64,000 bases of DNA from Flavobacterium degerlachei (GCF_900106645.1 NZ_FNMV01000013.1:1-64000); one strand, 5' to 3'; positions 47,707 to 57,060 are shown, numbered from the stretch's first letter. Program-made: numbers and translations. Notes: a model not told the origin generated them from the letters alone.

Positions 47707-47979
47707 ATGGAACAATTAACTCAATTTGCCCCTTTCCTATTAATGTTTGTAGTAATCTATTTCTTTATGATTAGACCACAACAGAAAAAAGCAAAAAGTG
47801 AAAAAGAATTTGAAACTGCTTTAAAAGTGGGTGATAAGATCGTAACTAAAAGTGGTCTTCATGGAAAAGTTTCTGAGCTTGCTGATACTACTGTTGTTAT
47901 CGAAACAATGGCTGGAAAATTAAAAATGGAGCGTTCTGCAATTTCTATGGAAATGAGTGCTGCTGTAGCAAAAAAATAA
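47707..47979 (+). CDS. yajC: Preprotein translocase subunit YajC
   Basis: The protein has 90 residues with a single N-terminal membrane helix (FAPFLLMFVVIYFFMIRPQQKKAKSEKEF), where the IRPQQKK boundary is the family signature. A small cytoplasmic beta domain follows (LKVGDKIVTKSGLHGKVSEL). YajC associates with SecDF and SecYEG at the inner membrane. It is 30 nt downstream of nusB and ends at a strong bidirectional terminator. Confidence 0.95.
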   Translation: MEQLTQFAPFLLMFVVIYFFMIRPQQKKAKSEKEFETALKVGDKIVTKSGLHGKVSELADTTVVIETMAGKLKMERSAISMEMSAAVAKK

Positions 47980-47997
47980 TATTTTTTTTAAGCATAT

Positions 47998-48043
47998 AAA
48001 AAAGTCCCATTCGGAAAATAGTTCTGAATGGGACTTTTTTTTT
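47998..48043. terminator. Bidirectional terminator between yajC and the lysine-rich gene
   Basis: A perfect AGTCCCATTC/GAATGGGACT stem has A and T runs on both sides, serving both convergent genes. Confidence 0.88.
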
Positions 48044-48062
48044 GGTAAAAAGTAAAAAGAAA

Positions 48063-48500
48063 TCACTTTTTGCTTTTTGATTTTTTCTTAGCCTTTTTTG
48101 ATTTAGCCTTGGCTTTTTTAGCTTTAAGCTTCGATTTTAATTTTGCTTTCTTCGCTTTATCTTTTTTTGCTTTCTTAGCTTTTGCCTTTTTAGCTTTCGC
48201 TTTTTGTTTGGCTATTTCTTTAACAATCATTTTTTTTAATTTCCCTTTCTCTTTATCCTTCAATTTCTTCAGCTGACTTTTTTTCTTTTTCTTTTCGTCA
48301 TTTTTGTCTTGCGAAATAGAGTCTTTCTGAATTTCAATTGGTTTTTTCTCTACAGCTGCTTCTTTGACGGGTTTCGGTGCAGTATCAGTTGTTGGTTTTT
48401 TAACGGCTGGCTTTCTAGTTCTAGCAGGCGCTACCTTTTTATTGGTAGCCGAAGCTGCTGGAGTTACTGGAGTTTTTAACTCTTCTTTTTTTTCATCCAT
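48063..48500 (-). CDS. Lysine-rich, histone H1-like protein
   Basis: The protein has 145 residues, of which close to 40 percent are lysine. Residues 1-65 are a low-complexity stretch of Pro, Ala, Thr and Lys. Residues 66-145 are built from AKKAK-like units, similar to the tails of eukaryotic histone H1 and of bacterial H1-like proteins. It has no hydrophobic core and must be largely disordered when free. Binding and compaction of DNA or RNA is the natural inference; no direct evidence is in the sequence. The repeated lysine codons could also suit slippage. The frame is intact and has its own terminator, which argues for a real gene. Confidence 0.75.
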   Translation of the reverse strand: MDEKKEELKTPVTPAASATNKKVAPARTRKPAVKKPTTDTAPKPVKEAAVEKKPIEIQKDSISQDKNDEKKKKKSQLKKLKDKEKGKLKKMIVKEIAKQKAKAKKAKAKKAKKDKAKKAKLKSKLKAKKAKAKSKKAKKKSKSKK

Positions 48501-48678
48501 GATTGAGTAGTCGGTTTAGTTATAATAGTATTGCCTTTTTTGTTCTAAGGTAAAGGAACTGATAATAAGGTTAATAGTAAATATAGTGAATAAAGAAACA
48601 CGACAATGTTAAGTTTTTGCCTATAGATCTGAAGCTGTAAAGTGTAAGAAAAATGAATTCAGAAACGTTCTGAAACGT

Positions 48679-48705
48679 AAAAAGTCCCATTTTCATGGGA
48701 CTTTT
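48679..48705 (-). terminator. Terminator of the pepT-DUF1801 operon
   Basis: A perfect 10-bp stem (AAAGTCCCAT / ATGGGACTTT) with a TTTC loop; its end abuts the stop codon at 48707. Confidence 0.8.
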
Positions 48706-48706
48706 A

Positions 48707-49294
48707 TCATTTGTATTTATCATTCAAACCAATATTTTGCATAATCATTGGCTTTATTTTTTCCATTCGAGAAAGTTTAGTTGGTTCCCTTTTAGCTTCT
48801 TCAATGTATTCCTGAAATTCTCTTTGCTTCGACGCTGAGAACTGCTGAAAGGCTTTCGCCAAAGCAGGATCGTTGTCTAATTCCTGTTGCAGTAGTACTG
48901 AAACAAGAGCTTCTTTTTTAGCGGGCTTAATTACTTTTCCAGTTTTTTCATTGGCGATGGCTTCATGAATGTATGCTAGTATTTCACTTTCACTGACTTC
49001 TTCTTTTGAAGAAAAGCGCCATTGCCGCAAGGATTTGGTAACTCCTTCTTGAGCATTAATTAATACATTTTTTTTGTCTTCAAGGAAAATACCGTTAAAG
49101 AACCAGATTCCGAAATAACTTTTAAATCCTCCAATACCCAAAACATTTTTTCCATCTAAAACATAAACTGGGCCACCCCATTTTGTAGTTTCTACAAGCT
49201 CAGTCTGGGCAATAATTTCTTTTAAGAGATTTAACTCTTCTGTCCAGTTATTATTTTTGTGCCAAATATGTTTTTTTGGTTTGGATGATTCCAA
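48707..49294 (-). CDS. DUF1801/YdeI family protein
   Basis: The protein has 195 residues. Residues 15-110 fit the DUF1801 fold (LLKEIIAQTELVETTKWGGPVYVLDGKNVLGIGGFKSYFGIWFFNG), and residues 150-185 the YdeI/OmpD-associated tail (FQQFSASKQREFQEYIEEAKREPTKLSRMEKI). Function is unknown. The start codon directly follows the pepT stop with no gap, so the genes are co-transcribed and probably coupled. Confidence 0.85.
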   Translation of the reverse strand: MESSKPKKHIWHKNNNWTEELNLLKEIIAQTELVETTKWGGPVYVLDGKNVLGIGGFKSYFGIWFFNGIFLEDKKNVLINAQEGVTKSLRQWRFSSKEEVSESEILAYIHEAIANEKTGKVIKPAKKEALVSVLLQQELDNDPALAKAFQQFSASKQREFQEYIEEAKREPTKLSRMEKIKPMIMQNIGLNDKYK

Positions 49295-50572
49295 TTATTT
49301 CTTCTTTTTAGTTTTTGGTGCTTCTAGTCCAAAATTAGGCATTGAAGTCAGCTCAGCAATTTTCACAATTACTTCAACTGCTTTTTGCATGCTTTCTACA
49401 GGAACATATTCATATTTTCCATGAAAATTATGTCCACCGGCAAAAATATTCGGGCAGGGTAATCCTTTATATGATAATTGGCAACCATCTGTTCCGCCAC
49501 GGATTGGTTTTATTAATGGCTTTACGTCAACCTCTTTCATCGCTTTTTCAGCAATATCTACAATATGTTTTACTGGAACTACTTTTTCCTTCATATTGTA
49601 ATACTGGTCTTTAATTTCAGTAATTACGATATCTTCTCCAAATTGTTTCGCAAATTTCTTATTGATTTTCTTGGTGATTTTCTCAATTAGTTCCTTGCGC
49701 TTTTCAAATTTTTTCTTGTTGTGGTCTCTGATAATTAACTCTACAACTGTTTCTTCAATACTTCCGCTTAGATGGTTTACATGAAAGAAACCTTCGTAAC
49801 CTCTAGTTTCTTGCGGTGTTTCATCTTTAGGTAAAGCATTGATAAAATTATTGGCAATCAAAATAGAATTGATCATTTTACCTTTGGCATATCCAGGATG
49901 TACACTTTTACCTTTGAAAGTAATTTTGGCTCCAGCCGCATTAAAATTCTCATATTCTAGTTCACCTACCTGGCTTCCGTCCATGGTGTAAGCCCAATCA
50001 GCACCAAATTTATCTACGTCAAAGTGGTGTGCTCCGCGACCAATTTCTTCATCAGGTGTAAAACCCACTCTAATTTTTCCGTGTTTGATTTCAGGATTGT
50101 TAATCAAGAATTCCATTGCGGTCATAATTTCGGTAATTCCTGCCTTGTCATCTGCGCCAAGTAAGGTTGTACCATCAGTCGTAATCAAAGTTTGCCCTTT
50201 GTATAGCAATAAATCTTTGAAATAGCTTGGTGATAATATGATGTTTTGCTCTGCGTTCAGTATAATGTCTTTCCCGTCGTAATTAGGGATGATTTGTGGT
50301 TTTACATTTGCTCCCGTAAAGTCAGGAGTGGTGTCAAAATGAGAAACAAAACCTATTGTGGGCACTTCATGATCCACATTACTAGGTAAAGTAGCCATGA
50401 TGTATGATTTGTCATCTATCGTTACGTCTTGCATCCCGATGGCTTTTAGTTCCTCAACTAATTTATTGGCAAGATCCCATTGTTTTGCTGTACTTGGTGT
50501 AGTCTCAGAGTTTGCGTCAGATTCCGTATCAATAGTTACATAGCTGATGAAACGGTCGATTATATGTTGCAT
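49295..50572 (-). CDS. pepT: Peptidase T (tripeptide aminopeptidase)
   Basis: This 425-residue dizinc M20 peptidase removes the N-terminal residue from tripeptides in the cytoplasm. Metal-site motifs are [27 protein letters not shown] (catalytic Glu pair), [13 protein letters not shown], and [10 protein letters not shown] with [10 protein letters not shown] near the end. Length is normal. A minus-strand TATCTTTG at 50595-50602 is the probable -7 box, 22 nt upstream. It is followed without a gap by the DUF1801 gene. Confidence 0.95.
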   Translation of the reverse strand: MQHIIDRFISYVTIDTESDANSETTPSTAKQWDLANKLVEELKAIGMQDVTIDDKSYIMATLPSNVDHEVPTIGFVSHFDTTPDFTGANVKPQIIPNYDGKDIILNAEQNIILSPSYFKDLLLYKGQTLITTDGTTLLGADDKAGITEIMTAMEFLINNPEIKHGKIRVGFTPDEEIGRGAHHFDVDKFGADWAYTMDGSQVGELEYENFNAAGAKITFKGKSVHPGYAKGKMINSILIANNFINALPKDETPQETRGYEGFFHVNHLSGSIEETVVELIIRDHNKKKFEKRKELIEKITKKINKKFAKQFGEDIVITEIKDQYYNMKEKVVPVKHIVDIAEKAMKEVDVKPLIKPIRGGTDGCQLSYKGLPCPNIFAGGHNFHGKYEYVPVESMQKAVEVIVKIAELTSMPNFGLEAPKTKKKK

Positions 50573-50594
50573 AAATTTTTTTTATAATGAAGAG

Positions 50595-50602
50595 CAAAGA
50601 TA
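50595..50602 (-). promoter_or_regulatory. Candidate pepT -7 box
   Basis: TATCTTTG on the minus strand; no TTG at suitable spacing. Confidence 0.4.
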
Positions 50603-50706
50603 CTGTTTATTTGAAAAAAGACCTCGTTTTAACGAGTAACATATAATGTAGTCTAATCTTAACTATTGAAGGTTGGTTGTACTCAGTCTTAGCATATTTT
50701 CTCCAT

Positions 50707-51705
50707 TTATTTTCTGGACAATAGCTCATCTAGGCGCTCGTAACTTTCCTCAAAATCCTTTTCCATACCAGATTGCAACATAAAATCGCGATCAAATACT
50801 GTGAAGGATATAACTTGGTAAGTTAGTTTGGTTCTTTTGTTGGGCAAGGCGCCAAATGTGATTCTTTTTAGAAATACGTGACCACTTTCAGGAAACCGGT
50901 CATATTCAAAAGTAGAAATAATTAGTGCTGGATTTGCAACTTCATGAAAGTAGCCGTGAAAAGAATATTTATTTCCGAGATTGTCTTTAGAGACATACCG
51001 CCATTTACCACCGCTTCTAGGCTCAAATGTTTTCAAAGTTGTTTTGAGATCTCGTGGTCCAAGCCATTGGATGTAAAGTTCAGGATCTATGTGCGCATTA
51101 AAAACGACTTCCTGTGGAGCATCAAATTCTCTTATGATGAATAGCTCCTGCATACCTGGCGTCGCTATGACTTTCATTTTTGGATTTACTTCGAGCCTAG
51201 TGGTAATTAGCATTTTTTCGAGTTTGTCAAAGGATTCGTTCCATCCCATTTTTATTCTATCTTGCATTTCGCCTGCCGGAATACCTACATGTGAAAGTGA
51301 CATTTTTGTTCCGCCTTCAGACTCTTCAAATGTGACTGTTACTAGTAATTCTAATGGCAATCCTTCTATACCGTAATGTGTTGCAGGAAGTATATTTCCT
51401 TTTTCATCCGAAAAGGAATCGGTGTATACGATCCGCATCATGGGAATAATTTCTATATACGTGCCACTGCTCCAAAAATCTCTTCCGTCACGCGAAAGCA
51501 TACAATTTAAATATTTACCACCAACCTTAAAATCTATACTGCAAAATGGGCAGCTAAAATGTTTGGGTCCCCACCATTTTATGAAGCTTTCAGAGTCTGT
51601 CCAAGCTTTCCAAACATGTTCTCGAGCGGCATCAAATGTCCATGTAAGACGCAGTTCTTGCTCGTTCTGTTTTTCCTTCGTTTTTGATTGAATTTGCTTT
51701 TCCAT
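50707..51705 (-). CDS. SRPBCC protein with two AHSA1 (Aha1-like) domains
   Basis: The protein has 332 residues. Two START/Bet v1-like AHSA1 domains occur in tandem: residues 15-155 (LTWTFDAAREHVWKAWTDSESFIKWWGPKHF, FKVGGKYLNCM) and residues 175-325 (IREFDAPQEVVFNAHIDPELYIQWLGPRDL, GGKWRYVSKD). Each has the WWGP or WLGP hallmark. Such proteins bind small hydrophobic ligands or act as Hsp90 co-chaperone relatives; function is unknown. The duplication inside one gene is common for the family. It is monocistronic. Confidence 0.85.
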   Translation of the reverse strand: MEKQIQSKTKEKQNEQELRLTWTFDAAREHVWKAWTDSESFIKWWGPKHFSCPFCSIDFKVGGKYLNCMLSRDGRDFWSSGTYIEIIPMMRIVYTDSFSDEKGNILPATHYGIEGLPLELLVTVTFEESEGGTKMSLSHVGIPAGEMQDRIKMGWNESFDKLEKMLITTRLEVNPKMKVIATPGMQELFIIREFDAPQEVVFNAHIDPELYIQWLGPRDLKTTLKTFEPRSGGKWRYVSKDNLGNKYSFHGYFHEVANPALIISTFEYDRFPESGHVFLKRITFGALPNKRTKLTYQVISFTVFDRDFMLQSGMEKDFEESYERLDELLSRK

Positions 51706-52051
51706 TTTAGATTTATTTTAAGTGAAATAATTTTCGTTTGATTAAAGTTAGTTATCATTTTTGTAATTAGCTGTTAATAAAACGTTTATATATTGTAAGG
51801 CTGGTTATTTAAGTACGGGATTTGTCTTTTTTTATTTCTATTAAAAAAAGGACTAGAAGGATAGCTAAGGAAGTAGAATAGAAAAATTAAAACAGAATTG
51901 AGGTGAAGTTGGTCTTGAAGGTTGATTTTTTAGATTCTTATGCCTGCCACATTTTATAGTTGTAACAAAAAAAACCGAATCCATCGTAATAATGGATTCG
52001 GTTTTGAGATTTATGATAATTGTTTTCCTTTCTAAAAAAGAATGTAAATCA
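51706..52051. other. 346-bp intergenic region
   Basis: Apart from the terminator at 51967-52005 the region is AT-rich and holds no convincing gene, promoter or repeat that I can support. Confidence 0.5.
51967..52005 (-). terminator. Terminator of the histidine phosphatase gene
   Basis: A perfect 14-bp stem (AAAACCGAATCCAT / ATGGATTCGGTTTT) is followed by a T run on the minus strand. Confidence 0.88.
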
Positions 52052-52600
52052 TTATTTTGCTCGCATCATTTGTATTCCCTCTGAATTGGAGTTGATTGCT
52101 CCGTAATGCATCACTTTGACCTCAGACGATCCATCAGCTGCGATGAAAAGTTGAAATAAATAGTCATATTCTTGGTCAGAAACAACAGGAATTGGCCGTT
52201 TCCCACCCAGAGCTTCAATCATTTCTAAGACCGTATTTGAATGTCCTACAATTAAGGCATTTTCACCTTTGTTGTCTTTCAAAATGGTCTCGGCTTCTGT
52301 TTTTAATTGCTTCAAATCATAGATTTTTATTTCCTTTTTGTGCTTTTTGGCTAATGGCGTTGCTGTAGCAATAGTACGCTTATAATTAGTACTGTAAATG
52401 TTGTTTATTGCGATTTTATTAAAGGATTTTGCCAAAGCAATTGCTCTGTTTTCGCCATTTTCAGTAAGCATCGGATCCTTATTGGTTGGATCATCAGTAA
52501 CTTTTTCTGCATGTCGGACTAAATAAATTGTAGTAGGCAAATTACTTTGCGCTGTAGCGCTTAGGCAAATTAGTAATAAGAGGAATAATATGTTTTTCAT
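52052..52600 (-). CDS. Exported histidine phosphatase family protein
   Basis: The protein has 182 residues with a signal peptide (MKNILFLLLLICLSATAQ). The phosphoglycerate-mutase-like core has the phospho-acceptor His in YLVRHAEK, the TENGENRAIALAKS segment, TNYKRTIATATPLA, and the second His in IVGHSNTVLEMIEALGG. The RHG triad is RHA here, as in SixA-type phosphatases. It would act in the periplasm; the substrate is unknown. The frame opens earlier (52633), but only the ATG at 52600 places the signal peptide at the N-terminus. Confidence 0.85.
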   Translation of the reverse strand: MKNILFLLLLICLSATAQSNLPTTIYLVRHAEKVTDDPTNKDPMLTENGENRAIALAKSFNKIAINNIYSTNYKRTIATATPLAKKHKKEIKIYDLKQLKTEAETILKDNKGENALIVGHSNTVLEMIEALGGKRPIPVVSDQEYDYLFQLFIAADGSSEVKVMHYGAINSNSEGIQMMRAK

Positions 52601-52808
52601 GGAATGTTTTCTTTTAATAGTTGGTTTTTTCAATCAATACTGAAATAAAGGATAAGTGGACTTTGATTAATATTCATTCGTTCTTAGGCTGCTAATTTAT
52701 AGATAAATCTAATGTCTAGAAGTATTTTTTTTAGTAATAGTTCTCATTATTTGATAATTATTGGGTCTGTATTGCACAAGGCTATGTAAAATTAGCGGTT
52801 AAACATTT

Positions 52809-52836
52809 AATTATCGGCTAGATAATTCTATTTTTG
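52809..52836 (+). promoter_or_regulatory. pyrD -7 box with adjacent operator-like palindrome
   Basis: TATTTTTG at 52829-52836 matches the -7 consensus, 20 nt before the ATG. Just upstream AATTATC-GGCTA-GATAATT (52809-52827) is a perfect 7-bp inverted repeat occupying the -33/-7 spacer, where a bound protein would block transcription. No regulator is known. Confidence 0.45.
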
Positions 52837-52856
52837 CAGGACACAACAAATTCTAT

Positions 52857-53879
52857 ATGTACAAACTACTTATTCGTCCGTTATTTTTCTTTTTTGATCC
52901 GGAAAAAATACATCATTTTACGTTTTCTTTAATTCGTTTTACTTCTAAATTACCTGGATTTTCAGCTATTTATCGTTCACTTTATTTGATAGAGGACAAA
53001 CGTTTAGAAACTGAGGTGTTCGGTTTGAAATTTAAAAACCCTGTAGGTCTTGCCGCTGGTTTCGATAAGGACGCTAAGTTATATAAGGAACTGTCAAATT
53101 TTGGTTTTGGATTTATAGAAATCGGAACTTTAACGCCAAAAGGGCAGGAGGGTAATCCGAAAAAACGCCTTTTCCGTTTAAAAGAAGATTCGGCAATTAT
53201 AAATCGAATGGGGTTTAATAATGGTGGTGTTCTTGAAGCAGTAGGAAGATTAAAAACAAACGATGGGGTGCTTATAGGTGGAAATATTGGTAAAAATAAA
53301 CTTACGCCAAATGAAGAAGCGACTTCAGATTACGAAATCTGTTTTGACGCTTTGTATGATTATGTTGATTACTTTGTGGTGAATGTAAGCTCACCAAATA
53401 CACCTAATCTTCGTGCACTGCAAGACAAAGAGCCATTAACGCAATTATTGCAAACACTGCAAAATAAAAATTTGGCTAAACCAAAACAAAAGCCAATACT
53501 TTTAAAAATTGCACCTGATTTGACTGATGATCAATTATTAGATATTATTGATATTGTGAAAGAAACCAAAATTGCGGGAGTGATTGCCACAAATACAACT
53601 ATTTCAAGAGAAGGCTTACAATCCGAAAATAAAACTGAAATGGGTGGTTTGTCAGGGAAACCTTTGACAAAACGTTCTACTGAAGTAATTCGGTTTTTAT
53701 CTGAAAAAAGCAATAAAGCATTTCCAATCATTGGAGTGGGAGGAATCCATTCTGCTGAGGATGCTATCGAAAAATTAGATGCTGGAGCTAGTTTAGTGCA
53801 ATTGTATACTGGGTTTATCTACGAAGGTCCTGCTTTGGTGAAAGCCATTAATAAAAAGATTTTAGAGCGATTGAAATAA
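52857..53879 (+). CDS. pyrD: Dihydroorotate dehydrogenase, quinone-dependent (class 2)
   Basis: This 340-residue FMN enzyme of pyrimidine synthesis oxidises dihydroorotate to orotate and passes electrons to quinones. The N-terminal amphipathic helices typical of class 2 are present ([28 protein letters not shown]). The barrel shows [56 protein letters not shown] with the catalytic Ser, and [11 protein letters not shown]. It is monocistronic with a terminator. Confidence 0.95.
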   Translation: MYKLLIRPLFFFFDPEKIHHFTFSLIRFTSKLPGFSAIYRSLYLIEDKRLETEVFGLKFKNPVGLAAGFDKDAKLYKELSNFGFGFIEIGTLTPKGQEGNPKKRLFRLKEDSAIINRMGFNNGGVLEAVGRLKTNDGVLIGGNIGKNKLTPNEEATSDYEICFDALYDYVDYFVVNVSSPNTPNLRALQDKEPLTQLLQTLQNKNLAKPKQKPILLKIAPDLTDDQLLDIIDIVKETKIAGVIATNTTISREGLQSENKTEMGGLSGKPLTKRSTEVIRFLSEKSNKAFPIIGVGGIHSAEDAIEKLDAGASLVQLYTGFIYEGPALVKAINKKILERLK

Positions 53880-53919
53880 CTAAGTTTTTCATTATTCATT
53901 GAGAAACGTCACATACTTA

Positions 53920-53961
53920 AAAACGGTAGTAAGAAATGAAATTCTAGCTGCCGTTTTTTTG
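53920..53961 (+). terminator. pyrD terminator
   Basis: The arms AAACGGTAG and CTGCCGTTT (one G-U pair) are followed by a T run, about 40 nt after the stop. Confidence 0.75.
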
Positions 53962-54110
53962 TGGGAACTCTTTTTTATATACAAATGAAACTTGTGAATA
54001 CCTATAATAATCTACTGCCAAATTATGTAATATTTATGTTTACGACTATAAAACCTAATTTGTTGTAAAAAAGCACCGTTTTTTTTAACAAACTTTATAG
54101 CAGCTACTCT

Positions 54111-54139
54111 TTGCCACTTTGCAAGTTTTATTATCTTTG
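54111..54139 (+). promoter_or_regulatory. HMG-CoA lyase promoter, possibly leaderless
   Basis: TTG-N18-TATCTTTG matches the consensus. The -7 box ends 6 nt before the ATG, so transcription would begin at or next to the start codon. Confidence 0.65.
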
Positions 54140-54145
54140 AAATCT

Positions 54146-55009
54146 ATGGAACCAATAAAAATTATCGAATGTCCTCGTGATGCCATGCAAGGCATAAAAC
54201 CATTCATTCCTACCGAAAGAAAGGTGGCTTACATTCAATCTTTATTGAGAGTAGGTTTTGATTCAATTGACTTTGGGAGTTTTGTTTCGCCTAAAGCAAT
54301 TCCGCAAATGCAGGACACGGCAGCTGTTTTGGAACAACTGGACTTGTCACAAACAACTAGTAAATTATTAGCGATTATTGCCAATACAAGAGGAGCTGAA
54401 ATGGCTTCTAAGCATGCTGAAATTCAATATTTAGGCTTCCCTTTTTCGATTTCAGAAAATTTTCAGATGCGGAATACCCATAAAACCATAGCGGAATCCT
54501 TAGTTAGCTTGCAGGAGATTCTTGAAGTGGCAGATAAAAGCAATAAAGAAGTGGTTGCCTATTTGTCAATGGGTTTTGGAAATCCTTACGGAGATCCATG
54601 GAACGTTGAGATCGTGGGTGATTGGACTGAGAGATTATCTAAAATGGGAGTGAAAATTTTGTCACTCTCTGATACCGTAGGAAGCTCAACGCCCGATGTG
54701 ATTAGTTATTTATTTTCGAATCTAATTCCACAGTATCCCAAAATTGAGTTTGGAGCCCATTTGCACACAACACCAGATAAATGGTTCGAGAAAATTGATG
54801 CTGCCTACAAAGCTGGCTGTCGTCGTTATGATGGCGCTATTCAGGGATTTGGTGGATGTCCAATGGCTAAAGATGACTTGACAGGTAATATGCCTACAGA
54901 GAAATTGTTGTCCTACTTTACAGCTAACAAGGAAAATACAAGCCTCAATCCCTTGAGTTTCGAAAGTGCTTATAACGAAGCCTCTAAATTATTTGGGGAA
55001 TTTCACTAG
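54146..55009 (+). CDS. Hydroxymethylglutaryl-CoA lyase
   Basis: This 287-residue DRE-TIM-barrel lyase cleaves HMG-CoA to acetoacetate and acetyl-CoA, the last step of leucine breakdown. Motifs are IIECPRDAMQGI (the DRE position reads CPRDAMQ), SDTVGSSTPDV, FGAHLHTTPDKW with metal-binding His pair, and YDGAIQGFGGCPMA with the conserved Cys of the lyase signature. The frame opens at a TTG at 54119 that lies within the promoter; the ATG at 54146 begins the barrel properly. It is not clustered with other leucine genes. Confidence 0.9.
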   Translation: MEPIKIIECPRDAMQGIKPFIPTERKVAYIQSLLRVGFDSIDFGSFVSPKAIPQMQDTAAVLEQLDLSQTTSKLLAIIANTRGAEMASKHAEIQYLGFPFSISENFQMRNTHKTIAESLVSLQEILEVADKSNKEVVAYLSMGFGNPYGDPWNVEIVGDWTERLSKMGVKILSLSDTVGSSTPDVISYLFSNLIPQYPKIEFGAHLHTTPDKWFEKIDAAYKAGCRRYDGAIQGFGGCPMAKDDLTGNMPTEKLLSYFTANKENTSLNPLSFESAYNEASKLFGEFH

Positions 55010-55117
55010 ACAATATTGTATTATATTTTCATAAATATGTAAAAGTTAATAATAAGTAAACATAGAAAGCGTTAGTAATATTACAAATAGATTTACTTTT
55101 ATATTTTAATTTTGAGA

Positions 55118-55669
55118 ATGATTAAATACCACTTGTATACGATTTTAGGAACAATCCTACTTCCGTTTTTTTTATTTTCTTGCTCTAGTGATTTAGATTT
55201 TAATCAGGCAAATGACTTACGATTAGAACCTGTAATTGTAGGTAATCTTACTTATTTTGATATTGCAGCCCACCAATTTGTAGAAAATGGAGTGGAGAAA
55301 AACTTACTCTTTGATGCGCAGGATTTTGATGTTTTTCGGGATTCATTTTTGCGTCAGAATTTAAAAAGAGCTGATTTCTCCTTTGAAATTACCAACACCA
55401 TAAACAGATCATACTCTTTTGATCTAAATCTGATTGATCAGAATGATGCTGTTATATATACGATTCGTATGGATGTACCGGCTTCTAATGGTACTGCCGT
55501 TATTATAGATAAAACTGAGATTTTCGAAAATGCTAAACTTGAATTGCTAAAAGCCTCCAGACGATTGGAATTCGTACTTGTCATGGCTGCTGGCCCAGCA
55601 TTAAGTGAGAATAGCTTAGGAAGCTTGAAATTGAAATCACATGCAACCGTTTATTTAGTGATAGAATGA
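55118..55669 (+). CDS. Lipoprotein of unknown function
   Basis: The protein has 183 residues. The signal MIKYHLYTILGTILLPFFLFSCSSDLD has a lipobox with C22. The mature part is predicted to be mostly beta strands (FDIAAHQFVENG, ADFSFEITNTINRSYSFDLNLIDQN, YTIRMDVPASNGTAVII); I recognise no domain. Its stop overlaps the start of the DUF5723 gene in ATGA, so the two are translationally coupled and likely act together at the outer membrane. The frame also opens at a TTG at 55112; the ATG at 55118 is used. Confidence 0.72.
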   Translation: MIKYHLYTILGTILLPFFLFSCSSDLDFNQANDLRLEPVIVGNLTYFDIAAHQFVENGVEKNLLFDAQDFDVFRDSFLRQNLKRADFSFEITNTINRSYSFDLNLIDQNDAVIYTIRMDVPASNGTAVIIDKTEIFENAKLELLKASRRLEFVLVMAAGPALSENSLGSLKLKSHATVYLVIE

Positions 55670-57060
55670 GAAAAGCGTACTTAATTTTGCTGCTATTAAT
55701 ATCGATTAGTGGCTTGTCTCAAAACAAACAAATTTTATATAATTTCACCTCAGTTCCTCAGTCTTTGTCAACTAATCCTGGAGCTGATTTTAAATATAAC
55801 TATTATTTTGGCGTTCCTTTACTTTCGGGAATTTCATTAAATGTGGGATCAACGGGTTTTTCTACCTATGACCTTTTTGCAAATGACGGCGTCGATTTTA
55901 ATTTAAAAATGCGCAATGTGCTAGCTTCTACTTCTAGAAAAGATAAAGTGTCCATAAACGAACAAATTGAATTGTTCACAGGAGGTTTTAAGGTAGGAGA
56001 TTGGCAAGACCATGCGTATGTTTCTTTTGGAATGTATCAGGAATTTGATTTCCTTTCTTATATGCCTAAGGACTTAGCAATACTCGCTCTCGATGGTAAC
56101 AAAGATCACATAGGTAAAGTATTCAATTTTGCAGATTTAAACCTAAAAACAGAAATGCTTTCGGTGTTGCACATTGGTTATAATAAAAACATTAGGGAGA
56201 ACCTTATTGTTGGCGCGAGAGGAAAGATTTACAGCAGTATTTTTAATGCGACTTCAACTAACAATTCGGGATATATTTATACAAATCTTGGAACATCCAC
56301 GGCCTATGAACAAGTAATCTATTCTAATTCACAGCTTAATACCTCAGGGATTTCGGCCTATATTGATGAGGATAGTGATGTAGATACTGTTAGTGATATA
56401 CAGAAAAAGACCTTGTTGGGAGGGAACTTAGGGCTAGGTTTTGATTTGGGTTTTACCTATTATCCTAAAAAAAATATTCAAATTACAGCCAGTGTTTTGG
56501 ATGTTGGCTTTATAAAGCATTCTAAAGAAGTAGAGCGTTTTACCTATAAAGGACTTTATAAATACGAAGGGGTAAATCCTAGCTTTAATGGCGTTGATGA
56601 CCCTAGAAGTATCTATCAAGAATTTAAAGATGCCATTCCATTAGACACGATATATACTAAGTACACTACTTGGAGACCCGCTAAATTCAATGCTTCCTAT
56701 CAGTATTCATTCAATGATTCCCGTGGTGCTGACTGCAACTGCATAAATAACGATGCGGCTTATAAAAATGCAGTAGGAGCGCAATTGTTTGTGATGACTG
56801 CGCCAAGAGCACCCATCATGGCTTTGACTGGCTATTATAGAAGAAATGTCCTTGACAATTTACAGCTGAAAGCGACTTATACGGTAGATTCTTATTCCTT
56901 CACCAATATTGGTTTGGGATTATCTACTAATATCGGGAAGTTTAATATGTATGTTTTAGCTGATAATCTTCTCGAATATCGGGATATTTCAAAAGCCAAC
57001 AGTCTTTCCTTTCAGTTCGGGCTGAATTTTATTTTTGAAGATAATAATGAACCTTTTTAA
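55666..57060 (+). CDS. DUF5723 family outer-membrane-like protein
   Basis: The protein has 464 residues. A signal peptide (MRKAYLILLLLISISGLSQ) is followed by a chain of amphipathic beta strands with an aromatic-rich C-terminus (LSFQFGLNFIFEDNNEPF), compatible with a beta-barrel. The opening pattern ILYNFTSVPQSLSTNPGADFKYNYYFGVPLLSG is typical of DUF5723 proteins of Bacteroidota, which resemble PorP/SprF-type barrels. Function is unknown. It overlaps the preceding lipoprotein gene by 4 nt. A CNC pair lies in DCNCINND. I see no frame damage. Confidence 0.8.
   Translation: MRKAYLILLLLISISGLSQNKQILYNFTSVPQSLSTNPGADFKYNYYFGVPLLSGISLNVGSTGFSTYDLFANDGVDFNLKMRNVLASTSRKDKVSINEQIELFTGGFKVGDWQDHAYVSFGMYQEFDFLSYMPKDLAILALDGNKDHIGKVFNFADLNLKTEMLSVLHIGYNKNIRENLIVGARGKIYSSIFNATSTNNSGYIYTNLGTSTAYEQVIYSNSQLNTSGISAYIDEDSDVDTVSDIQKKTLLGGNLGLGFDLGFTYYPKKNIQITASVLDVGFIKHSKEVERFTYKGLYKYEGVNPSFNGVDDPRSIYQEFKDAIPLDTIYTKYTTWRPAKFNASYQYSFNDSRGADCNCINNDAAYKNAVGAQLFVMTAPRAPIMALTGYYRRNVLDNLQLKATYTVDSYSFTNIGLGLSTNIGKFNMYVLADNLLEYRDISKANSLSFQFGLNFIFEDNNEPF

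Noticed and set aside
48063..48500. Lysine-rich frame as a non-coding A-rich artefact
   Set aside because: The opposite frame is Phe/Leu/Ala monotony, but the minus-strand frame has a normal start, a varied N-terminal half and a proper terminator, so I keep it as a gene.
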